A stretch of 10,329 bases of DNA from Candidatus Latescibacterota bacterium. Lineage in GTDB: Bacteria; Latescibacterota; 4484-107; B68-G9. The notes below the pieces were generated by a model, which saw only the letters and a program-made list of their open reading frames with translations, ran no database searches and was not told where the DNA came from. The position numbers were made by a program, and so were the translations under genes. The stretch lies in the NCBI GenBank assembly GCA_012962735.1, contig DTXA01000423.1, positions 1-10,329 of the forward strand, written 5' to 3'. How positions within the stretch are numbered: the first letter of the stretch is position 1; each line of letters starts with the position of its first letter. This document shows, one piece after another, positions 1 to 5,785 of this stretch.

Positions 1-27
1 AGCGAAGCGAAGAACTTTTTGGGGCTA
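1..27. repeat. Palindromic intergenic repeat, copy 1 (partial)
   Basis: Right arm ACTTTTTGGGG at 14-24, preceded by loop sequence; the left arm would lie outside the window. Positions 5-27 are the exact reverse complement of 7813-7835, a 23-base match to copy 2. The arm ends 18 nt before the mtaB ATG. It may be a regulatory hairpin, a protein-binding palindrome or a REP/MITE-like repeat. Confidence 0.7.
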
Positions 28-42
28 TGTTTCTGGGTCCCT

Positions 43-1350
43 ATGCCTAAGATAGCTTTCTACGTTCTGGGCTGCAAGCTCAACCAATACGAGCTAAGGG
101 CCTTACAGGAGGGATTTGAAGCACGGGGATGGGATGCTGTCCCCTTTGAGGATAAGGCGGAAGTGTACCTCGTGCACACCTGCGCCGTAACGTGCAGGAG
201 CGCCCGCCAGTGCCGCCAGATACTCCTGAGGGCCAGAAGGCTATCCCCGAAGGCCCTAATAGTGGCCACCGGATGCTACGCCGAGGTCGCTCCAGAAGAG
301 CTCAGGGCCGTGGGTGTGGACCTGGTGGTCGGCGCGTCCCGGAAGGAGGAGATAGTCCGGTCCGTGGAGGAGGCCCTGGGCGGGAAGGCCCCACCCAGGT
401 CCCCCCTCCAGGTCTCCCGGTTCCCCGATCGCTCCCGGGCTCTCCTGGAGGTCCAAGACGGGTGCGACAGGAGGTGCGCTTACTGTATCGTGCCTCTGGC
501 CCGAGGTCCGAGCAGGAGCCGCCCCCTTGAGGAAGTACTTCGGGAGGCGGAAAGGCTCGCCGAGGCCGGACACAGGGAGCTGGTACTGACCGGGGTAGAT
601 CTCGGGGCGTACGGGAAGGACCTGAAACCTCCCATCCGCCTGACCGACCTTTTGAAGGCCTTGGAGGAAGTGGAGGAGCCCCGCTTCAGACTCAGCTCCT
701 TGGAGCCCATGGAGCTTTCCGAGGACCTCCTGGACCTCATGGCCCGTTCGGACAGGCTCTGCAGACACCTTCACCTACCGCTCCAGAGCGGGGACGGAGG
801 AGTTCTGAAGGCCATGGGGAGGCCTTACACCCCGGAGGACTACAGGGCCTGGGTCGAAGAGGCCTGCCGGAGGGTACCGGGAATCTGCATAGGCGCCGAT
901 GTCATCGTGGGTTTCCCTGGCGAGAGCGAAAGGGCTTTCAAGAACACCCTACGCCTTTTGGAGGACCTCCCCATAGCCTACCTCCACGTCTTCCCCTTCT
1001 CCCCAAGGCCCGGCACAAGGGCCTACCGTATGCGGGAGACCGTGGAACCTGAGGAGAAGAAAAGGAGGGCCAGGCTCCTCAGGGACCTGGGGGAACGGAA
1101 GCGCCGGGAGTTCTACCGGAATCTGGTGGGGAAGGAATTAGAAGTTCTGATGGAAGACCGCCACATCGGGGGAAAGACACTGGGATTTTCCGACAACTAC
1201 GCAAGGGTGGCGGTGGATGTGCCCGAGGAATACACGGGCAAAATCGTCCGGGTCCGGGCCCTTATGCTCGATGGGGGGGTGTTGGTGGGGACGCTTCACC
1301 CTCAAACCCCCTGCGCCTTAAGAGTAGCTTCCTCCCCCCCTAACGGATAG
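43..1350 (+). CDS. mtaB: tRNA t6A37 methylthiotransferase MtaB
   Basis: Radical SAM enzyme that adds a methylthio group to t6A at position 37 of tRNAs reading ANN codons, giving ms2t6A; cytosolic. The 435-residue product has the N-terminal methylthiotransferase domain with three cluster cysteines (C11 in VLGCKLNQYE, C47 in VHTCAVT, C78 in ATGC), then the radical SAM motif CDRRCAYC (C141, C145, C148), and a C-terminal TRAM-like segment ending near GVLVGTLHPQT. The GCK-N--E and TCAVT forms favour MtaB over MiaB or RimO. I start at ATG 43 because MPKIAFY matches the family N-terminus; a TTG at 19 would add eight unrelated residues and overlaps a repeat. The SD site is weak. The last dozen residues are read from DNA that is antisense to a receiver-domain fragment, so the C-terminal tail is probably not ancestral. 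Confidence 0.93.
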   Translation: MPKIAFYVLGCKLNQYELRALQEGFEARGWDAVPFEDKAEVYLVHTCAVTCRSARQCRQILLRARRLSPKALIVATGCYAEVAPEELRAVGVDLVVGASRKEEIVRSVEEALGGKAPPRSPLQVSRFPDRSRALLEVQDGCDRRCAYCIVPLARGPSRSRPLEEVLREAERLAEAGHRELVLTGVDLGAYGKDLKPPIRLTDLLKALEEVEEPRFRLSSLEPMELSEDLLDLMARSDRLCRHLHLPLQSGDGGVLKAMGRPYTPEDYRAWVEEACRRVPGICIGADVIVGFPGESERAFKNTLRLLEDLPIAYLHVFPFSPRPGTRAYRMRETVEPEEKKRRARLLRDLGERKRREFYRNLVGKELEVLMEDRHIGGKTLGFSDNYARVAVDVPEEYTGKIVRVRALMLDGGVLVGTLHPQTPCALRVASSPPNG

Positions 1351-1604
1351 CCGCTCATAAAGGCGACCTTGACATCTGGATACCTTCCACGAAGGGCGTA
1401 CAGAAGCTCTTTGTCGCCCATGTCCGACATAATCATATCCATAAGCACCAAAGCGATCTCATCCCGGTGCTGCTTGTAAACCTTTAACGCCTCCCGCCCG
1501 TTGTCCGCAGTAAGTACCCTGTAGTTCAAAGCCTTCAACATATCCCTAGTGACATTCAGCACGGTTTCCTCATCCTCGGCCAGCAAAGAGGAGGAAACGA
1601 TGCT
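1302..1604 (-). pseudogene. Response-regulator receiver domain fragment
   Basis: The frame encodes about 95 residues of a CheY-like receiver: LAEDEE (acidic pocket), LVLMDM with the phosphoacceptor Asp, and VAFMSGY with the conserved Ser. It stops at LKAQGV, where intact receivers continue to a KPF motif with the conserved Lys, so about 20 C-terminal residues are missing. The usual proline after the phospho-Asp stretch is Ser. There is no plausible start: the frame opens just after a stop at 1605-1607, the only start codon is TTG 1586, and no SD precedes it. Resemblance is to the receiver of hybrid histidine kinases, so this is probably the decayed 3' end of such a gene. Its 3' end overlaps the end of mtaB tail to tail by 49 nt. 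A functional single-domain receiver is unlikely without the Lys. Confidence 0.72.
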
Positions 1605-1607
1605 TCA

Positions 1608-1736
1608 GTATGAGACATTGTGCTACCGGGTGGATTTGATGGAGAAGACAAGGGATTGGCTTACGCCTTCCACCATGGCGCACCCGTTCGTCGCTTCGGC
1701 AAGTGGCCGGTCTTTAAATACAGCGCACCACTGACC
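1608..1736. other. Stretch with no convincing gene
   Basis: Lies between the receiver fragment and the rplS terminator. It holds one + strand ORF of 44 codons (1600-1734) with a good SD (GAGGAGG, 5 nt before ATG 1600), but that SD is the complement of receiver-fragment sequence and the peptide resembles nothing I know. The minus strand also has a short open frame with no recognisable product. I see no RNA gene. It is probably decayed coding sequence. Confidence 0.4.
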
Positions 1737-1771
1737 AAAAACGCAGAAGGGGGCCATACGGTCCCCCTTCT
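1737..1771 (-). terminator. Intrinsic terminator of the rpsP-rplS operon
   Basis: Perfect 9-bp inverted repeat AGAAGGGGG (1745-1753) and CCCCCTTCT (1763-1771) with a 9-nt loop. On the minus strand it is followed by GCG and then TTTTT (1741-1737). It begins at the rplS stop codon, so it closes that operon. Confidence 0.9.
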
Positions 1772-2113
1772 CTATCTCCGCTCAACGATGCGCGCTGCTT
1801 TGCCTCTCAGCTTTCTGAGGTAGAATAGCTTAGCCCGCCGCACTTTGCCCCGCTGTATGACCTCGATTTTGACGAGCCTCGGGGAGTACAGAGGAAATAT
1901 CCGCTCCACCCCAACCCCTCCCGAGATCTTGCGCACCGTGAAGGTCTCGGAGGCACCTCCCCCACGGCGCTGGATCACCCGGCCCTCAAATACCTGGATG
2001 CGTTCCTTGTCCCCCTCTATCACCTTCATATGCACCCGCACCAGGTCTCCAGGGCCGAAGTCCGGAACATCCTTTATATGTGGTCTTCCGATGGATGCCA
2101 AGATGCTGTCCAT
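1772..2113 (-). CDS. rplS: 50S ribosomal protein L19
   Basis: Large-subunit protein at the interface with the 30S subunit. The 113-residue product has the full family length and pattern: an N-terminal helix, then PDFGPGDLVRVHMKV, a central GRVIQRRGGGASETFTVRK and ERIFPLYSPRLVKIEV. ATG 2113 has an AGGAGG site about 5 nt upstream that overlaps the TAA of the small ORF at 2123-2242. It is the last gene of the rpsP operon and is followed at once by an intrinsic terminator. Normally rplS sits close behind trmD; here about 300 bp of decayed sequence lies between them, so its translation now depends on its own SD or on coupling to the small ORF. Confidence 0.97.
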   Translation of the reverse strand: MDSILASIGRPHIKDVPDFGPGDLVRVHMKVIEGDKERIQVFEGRVIQRRGGGASETFTVRKISGGVGVERIFPLYSPRLVKIEVIQRGKVRRAKLFYLRKLRGKAARIVERR

Positions 2114-2122
2114 ACTTCCTCC

Positions 2123-2242
2123 TTACTCGTGGGAACGCGTCAGCGACCGCATCGTACGGATGGTCTCTTCCAGCTTAGCATACTTCTTCCGCAGGCTTTC
2201 AAGCTCCCCCCGCGGCCCGTCCCGGCCCTCTAAGGCCGGCAT
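2123..2242 (-). CDS. Small coiled-coil ORF, unknown
   Basis: A 39-codon frame starting at ATG 2242, which overlaps the TGA of the phosphodiesterase remnant (TGATG), and ending in a TAA that overlaps the rplS SD. The peptide is charged and probably helical (ELESLRKKYAKLEETIRTM has heptad-like Leu/Tyr/Ile spacing). I do not recognise it. It could be a real small protein translated by coupling, a leader that couples translation through to rplS, or the 3' end of a second eroded gene. The tight start and stop overlaps argue that ribosomes can read through this stretch in sequence. Confidence 0.4.
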   Translation of the reverse strand: MPALEGRDGPRGELESLRKKYAKLEETIRTMRSLTRSHE

Positions 2243-2388
2243 CAGCTAAGATCCTGGAGATGCTCACGGTTTTTCAGTTCGGTTCGGCATGTCCCGTGGG
2301 TGCCCGGGTACACGCTGGTTGCTATGGTGGTCCAGTTAGGCGGCGTTATAATCGGAGCGTCCAGTCCGATAACCATGACTTTGGGCAT
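2242..2388 (-). pseudogene. Type I phosphodiesterase/nucleotide pyrophosphatase remnant
   Basis: The frame from ATG 2388, behind an AGGTGGAG site, reads MPKVMVIGLDAPI, then directly TPPNWTTIATSVYPGTHG, then unrelated residues to a stop after 48 codons. In the alkaline phosphatase-like family (PF01663) the first block holds the metal-binding Asp of GLDA and the second the nucleophile Thr of TPPNWTT, normally separated by several dozen residues. Both blocks are therefore recognisable but fused by an in-frame internal deletion, and the rest of the protein, several hundred residues with further metal ligands, is missing. It sits inside the rpsP operon between trmD and rplS, an unusual place. It is very unlikely to be catalytic. 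The identity rests on my recall of the family motifs. Confidence 0.7.
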
Positions 2389-2411
2389 CTCTCCACCTTA
2401 ACTATAAGCCT

Positions 2412-3113
2412 CTAAGTACCCTGTTCTCGCAAGTACTTCTTCCAGAGGTCCGGTCTCCTCTCCCTCGTGCGGCACACGGACTCTTTCAAGCGCCACTCCT
2501 TTATCTTCTTATGGTCCCCACTCAGTAGGACCTCGGGGACCTTCATACCCTCAAAGACCTCTGGGCGGGTGTACCAAGGTGCGTCTAAGAGCCCCGTCTG
2601 AAAGGAATCCTCAAGCGCGGACTCCGCATCCCCCAGCGCCCCGGGGAGGAGCCTAACGACCGCATCCACAAGCACCATAGCCGGAAACTCGCCACCACTG
2701 AGGACGTAGTCTCCTATAGATATCTCATCCGTGACGTATTTCTGCCTTATCCTCTCGTCTATTCCCTTGTACCTCCCGCAGAGGAGCACGAGGTGCTCTT
2801 CCAAGGAAAGCTCGTTGACTTTTTCCTGGGAGAGCCTCTCCCCCTGAGGGGTCAGGAATATCACCCTGCCGAGCCTCCCCCTTAGCCTCCTTATGTATTC
2901 GAGGGCCTTGGCTATGGGCTCGGGCCTGAGCACCATCCCGGCCCCTCCCCCGTACGGGTAGTCGTCCACAGTTCCCCACCTGTCGATTGCGAAGGCCCTG
3001 AGGGGATGCAGGGTTATCTCCACCAAGCCCCTCTGCCTGGCCCGGCGCAGGATCCCCTCATCAAAAGCCCCGATGAACATCCGGGGGAAGATGGTGATTA
3101 TATCTACGACCAC
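2412..3113 (-). CDS. trmD: tRNA (guanine-N1-)-methyltransferase TrmD
   Basis: SAM-dependent SPOUT methyltransferase that makes m1G37 in tRNAs with G36, preventing +1 frameshifting. The product has 233 residues, close to family length. Visible motifs are the N-terminal DIITIFPRMF, DDYPYGGGAGMVLRPEP, the knot segment LLCGRYKGIDERI, and SIGDYVLSGGEFPAMVLVDA; the C-terminal domain includes FEGMKVPEVLLSGDH. The start is GTG 3113, inside the end of rimM (10-nt overlap), with GAGGGG about 5 nt upstream, indicating translational coupling. It follows rimM in the standard operon order; downstream it is separated from rplS by a pseudogene. Confidence 0.97.
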   Translation of the reverse strand: MVVDIITIFPRMFIGAFDEGILRRARQRGLVEITLHPLRAFAIDRWGTVDDYPYGGGAGMVLRPEPIAKALEYIRRLRGRLGRVIFLTPQGERLSQEKVNELSLEEHLVLLCGRYKGIDERIRQKYVTDEISIGDYVLSGGEFPAMVLVDAVVRLLPGALGDAESALEDSFQTGLLDAPWYTRPEVFEGMKVPEVLLSGDHKKIKEWRLKESVCRTRERRPDLWKKYLREQGT

Positions 3114-3598
3114 TCCAGCCCCTCTAAAAGCCTTACCACCATCCTGCGAGCACCTATGTCCACCTCCCTCACCACCTCCCCCGTGGCAGGAAGGAGGAGC
3201 TCCTTACCTTCCTTCCTCACGATATACACATCGTTGGCAGGAAGGGACCACACATCCTCAAGCGTCCCCAGAAACTCCCCCTCCTCCGTCACTACCTCCA
3301 TACCCAAAAGGTCGGGGATGTAGTAGCTGTCCTCCTCGAGGGGAAGAGCCTCCTCCCTGGGGACCCATATCCTCAGATCCCTGAGTTTTTCAGCCTCTTC
3401 CGAGGAGTCGATCCCTACGAACTTAACCACCACATCCCTTGCCCTGGGCTTCGCCCAAGCGACCTCCACCTCTCTCAGGTCATCATCATCCCTGCCCAAA
3501 AAGGCCCTCTTGAGCCCTAAGAATCTCTCAAGGGAGTCGGTTTCGGGGAGCACCCTCACGGCCCCCTTAACGTCCAGGGGACGGGTTATTCTTCCGAT
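3104..3598 (-). CDS. rimM: 16S rRNA processing protein RimM (start uncertain)
   Basis: Assembly factor for the 30S head that binds S19. The first canonical start is GTG 3559 (MRVLPETDSLERF, 151 residues), with AAGGGG nearby. However, the same frame is open further upstream and reads SIGRITRPLDVKGAVRV, which matches the conserved RimM N-terminus (VGRI--PHGLKGEVRV) except that HG is LD. No in-frame ATG, GTG or TTG lies upstream before the stop. I draw the gene from ATC 3598 to include the homologous region. True initiation could be at a non-canonical codon (ATC 3598, ATA 3589), at GTG 3559 with a shortened N-domain, or by -1 frameshift out of rpsP, whose last codons overlap. The C-terminal PRC-barrel part (YYIPDLLGMEVVTEEGEFLG, LPATGEVVREVDI) looks normal. 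An assembly error is possible. Confidence 0.85.
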   Translation of the reverse strand: MGRITRPLDVKGAVRVLPETDSLERFLGLKRAFLGRDDDDLREVEVAWAKPRARDVVVKFVGIDSSEEAEKLRDLRIWVPREEALPLEEDSYYIPDLLGMEVVTEEGEFLGTLEDVWSLPANDVYIVRKEGKELLLPATGEVVREVDIGARRMVVRLLEGLEWS

Positions 3599-3921
3599 GC
3601 TGAACCAGAGGACTCCTCCAAAGCCTCCTCCTGGGGCTCTGCCGGAGCCTCTGGCTCGGGAGCTTTTCCTTCCTTCCGCTGCCTGAGCACCCCTTCCTTC
3701 TTAAGGATCGCTCTGACCCTCTCGGTCATCTGGGCTCCGTGCTCAAGCCAGTAGATTATCCGCTCCGGTTTAAGGCTTGTGACTTCGGGATCGGATATCG
3801 GGCTGTAGGAGCCCAGTATCTCTATGAATTTCCCGTCCCTAGGGCTACGGGAGTCGGCGGCCACGATCCTGTAGAAAGGCCGCTTCTTCGCTCCTACTCT
3901 AGCCAACCGAATGCGTACCAT
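3586..3921 (-). CDS. rpsP: 30S ribosomal protein S16
   Basis: Small-subunit assembly protein. The core of about 80 residues is typical: MVRIRLARVGAKKRPFYRIV, then ADSRSPRDGKFIEILGSY and a helix ending LKKEGVL. It is followed by a C-terminal extension of about 30 residues rich in Pro, Ala and Glu (from RQRKEGKAPEPEAPAEP to ASEE). The start is ATG 3921 with AGGAGG 6 nt upstream. It is the first gene of the rpsP-rimM-trmD-rplS operon. The KH-domain gene (khpA) often found between rpsP and rimM is absent; instead the rpsP end overlaps the open frame that encodes the RimM N-terminus. Confidence 0.97.
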   Translation of the reverse strand: MVRIRLARVGAKKRPFYRIVAADSRSPRDGKFIEILGSYSPISDPEVTSLKPERIIYWLEHGAQMTERVRAILKKEGVLRQRKEGKAPEPEAPAEPQEEALEESSGSASEE

Positions 3922-3965
3922 ACATTCCTCCTGAAATTGAAGTTACCCGGATAGATGAAGCCAAA

Positions 3966-3990
3966 GCCCAGACCCCTTGAGGACCTGGGC
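3966..3990 (-). promoter_or_regulatory. Leader hairpin of the rpsP operon
   Basis: Inverted repeat GCCCAG (3966-3971) and CTGGGC (3985-3990) with a smaller inner pairing, lying just downstream of the predicted rpsP start of transcription. On the minus strand it is followed by TTTGGCTT, a weak U-rich tract. It could be an attenuator or mRNA-stabilising leader, or a terminator for transcription arriving from the creatininase side. Confidence 0.45.
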
Positions 3991-3996
3991 ACCTTA

Positions 3997-4025
3997 AAAA
4001 TACTCCGCTTTCTTCCTTATGTCAA
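3997..4025 (-). promoter_or_regulatory. Promoter of the rpsP operon
   Basis: On the minus strand, a perfect -35 TTGACA (4025-4020), a 17-bp spacer and -10 TATTTT (4002-3997). The -35 box overlaps the last codons of the upstream MlrC-like remnant. Predicted transcription starts near 3990, about 70 nt before the rpsP ATG. Confidence 0.8.
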
Positions 4026-4837
4026 GACCTTTTTCTCCTCTCGGCCCTGCACAGCCTTCGCTATGGGGCCATATGCCGCCCTCCAGGCTATGGCCGACTT
4101 CACCACGATTATCCTCTGCTCCGCAGGCTCTATCCCCACGTACCTGAGCTGCTCGAGATCGAAGGGCATGGTCTTATATGTCGTGGGCAAGACCGTCACT
4201 TCCCCGGACCTCACCACAGCAGTAAGTTTCATGTCCACCCAAAGCCCGGTCATATACGACCCCTTGTACTGGAACCTCCCGTCCAAAAGCCTAGCCATGG
4301 CCTTGGGATCCGCTATGACCACCACCGCCCCTTCTGCCTCAGAAGCTCCCCTAATATCGCGGTCCCGTCCCCAGGCGCTCCACCTCCAGGGATGTTCCTG
4401 GCCACGAAATCTCGCTTCTTCTCCCAAGCCATCCGGGATAACTCCTGGGCTATCTCCTCGGCCCTTTCCGGGTCCTCGTCAGTGTGGACCACAACCCCTA
4501 TAAGCTCCGCCATCGGAGGCTCGGATGTTATCATCCTCTGCACGGGGGGGAGGATCGGAGGCTTTCGAAGGGCCGACACCGGACCCCTCTCCCTCATAGC
4601 TGAGAGCCCTCTTTCTAGGACCTCCTTCACAACATCCGAAATGTCTGGGTCCCCGTGCCCTAAAATACATGCCCCGTTTGAGACGACACAGTCAACGAAC
4701 TCGTTCCCGTCCACGTCCCAAACCCGGCTGCCTTTGGCCCTTGCGTAGTAAACCGGGGACCTGAAGTTGGAATGCACCCCGCTCGCCACCACGTCCCTAT
4801 ACTCCTCCAAAAGCGCCCAGGAGCGCTCCTGCCGCAT
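4017..4837 (-). pseudogene. Chimeric remnant: HemL-like aminotransferase fused to MlrC (M81) family
   Basis: From ATG 4837, residues 1 to about 79 match the start of class III aminotransferases of the glutamate-1-semialdehyde type (SPVYYARAKGSRVWDVDGNE, NGACILGHGDP); the PLP-binding Lys region is gone. From about residue 82 the same frame becomes MlrC-like: RKPPILPPVQRMITSEPPM, HTDEDPERAEEIAQ, then NIPGGGAPGDGTAILGELL. These blocks lie closer together than in intact MlrC proteins, suggesting further in-frame deletions. After QKG the frame stops at 4313; the continuation VVVIADPKAMARLL and the true C-terminus (FDLEQLRYVGIEPAEQRI, VVKSAIAWRAAYGPI) are in another frame ending at 4017. A one-base loss in a GGGG run near 4327 explains this. 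The ATG follows the creatininase stop by one base, so an operon creatininase-aminotransferase-mlrC probably existed here. Confidence 0.78.
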
Positions 4838-4838
4838 C

Positions 4839-5645
4839 TCATCCCCCTTCGTATAGGTCAGGCATGCTCCAAGAGGCGAACTCCACTAAGAATTCCGCCA
4901 CCCGTTCTGCCGCAAGCTCTAAGAACTTCCGGCCCTTCTCCGCGGTCGCCACGGTCGGGTCCCCGACCTCCCCGGTCTCCGAAAAGTCCCTCACGTGGAA
5001 CCCCAGATACACCGGTGAAGGCTCGTACCATCCCAGGCCGAAGTTCCGGGTCTTCCAACGTGGTACGAACCTGTGCTGCCTCTCCCTCCTCACCAGCTCC
5101 GGCTCCAGATACAGCATACACGAAGTCTCCATCTCCCCCGCGTGGGATATACCTCCGGGGGCCGAGTCCCTCATCCTGGCCACATCTTCCCCCAGGTTTA
5201 GCTCCCAGTACGTGACCAGGGCCACCAAAACCCCTTCCCCCAGCTCGTCCCTGAGTTGATCCACCGCCACCTTCAAGGGATTACTGTTTCCCCTGTGGCC
5301 GTTGAGGAATAGGACCCTCCGGAAACCGTGGCGGGCCAGACACCGGCCTACGTCCTTGATCACCCCGATGAAGGCTTCCCTATCTAAGGAAAGCGTCCCC
5401 GGGAACTCCATATGGTGGTGGGAACACCCGAGCCACACTGTGGGTGCGACCACCACTCGGACTTTTTCGGATGCCCTTTTCGCCGCCTCATGGGCTATGT
5501 GAGTCACTATGCGGGAATCGGTTCCCAACGGCAGGTGCCGACCGTGCTGTTCGAGGGAGCCGACCGGCGCCAGGGCCACCGCTCCGGCCTCCACCGCCCA
5601 TCCCACCTCCTCGTACGACATCCCCTCCAACAAAAACGGCTCCAT
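4839..5645 (-). CDS. Creatininase/creatinine amidohydrolase family protein
   Basis: Metal-dependent amidohydrolase family that includes creatininase and cofactor-biosynthesis formamide hydrolases such as MftE and ArfB; the substrate here is unknown. The 268-residue product has the family metal-site motifs: SLEQHGRHLPLGTD (E32, H34, D43), HHMEFPGTLS, LNGHRGN (H117) and ISHAGEMETS (H168, E171). There is no signal peptide, so it is likely cytosolic. The start is ATG 5645 with GGGAGG about 5 nt upstream. It is transcribed from a good promoter at 5686-5714, divergent from the MoxR operon. Its downstream partners (aminotransferase and MlrC family) are decayed, while this gene looks intact. An earlier role in a small amide or peptide catabolic cluster is plausible but inferred. 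Confidence 0.9.
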   Translation of the reverse strand: MEPFLLEGMSYEEVGWAVEAGAVALAPVGSLEQHGRHLPLGTDSRIVTHIAHEAAKRASEKVRVVVAPTVWLGCSHHHMEFPGTLSLDREAFIGVIKDVGRCLARHGFRRVLFLNGHRGNSNPLKVAVDQLRDELGEGVLVALVTYWELNLGEDVARMRDSAPGGISHAGEMETSCMLYLEPELVRRERQHRFVPRWKTRNFGLGWYEPSPVYLGFHVRDFSETGEVGDPTVATAEKGRKFLELAAERVAEFLVEFASWSMPDLYEGG

Positions 5646-5685
5646 AGGACCTCCCGTGTGATGAACTCGTATCCAGGGACTCTTG

Positions 5686-5714
5686 AAAGTACGACACTTC
5701 CTCCGCTATGTCAA
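5686..5714 (-). promoter_or_regulatory. Promoter of the creatininase-family gene
   Basis: On the minus strand, a perfect -35 TTGACA (5714-5709), a 17-bp spacer and -10 TACTTT (5691-5686). Predicted transcription starts near 5679, about 34 nt before the ATG. Confidence 0.75.
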
Positions 5715-5744
5715 GTTCCTTACGCAGACTTGAGGAACCTTGAC
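5711..5744. promoter_or_regulatory. Possible operator between divergent promoters
   Basis: Imperfect inverted repeat TCAAGTTCCT (5711-5720) and AGGAACCTTGA (5733-5743) lies between, and partly within, the two -35 boxes. Some of the symmetry comes from the TTGAC boxes themselves, but the TTCCT/AGGAA part does not. A shared regulator could bind here; this is inference. Confidence 0.35.
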
Positions 5745-5768
5745 TTCCGACCTTCGTTGCCTTATCTT
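5740..5768 (+). promoter_or_regulatory. Promoter of the MoxR-GXGXG-VWA operon
   Basis: -35 TTGACT (5740-5745), 17-bp spacer, -10 TATCTT (5763-5768). Predicted start near 5775 leaves a leader of only about 10 nt, just enough for the GGGAGGG SD at 5776-5782 before ATG 5786. Confidence 0.75.
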
Positions 5769-5785
5769 AGGAATCGGGAGGGAAG

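Noticed and set aside
1600..1734. 44-codon plus-strand ORF with a good SD
   Set aside because: The SD is the complement of receiver-fragment sequence and the peptide resembles nothing known; not called as a gene.
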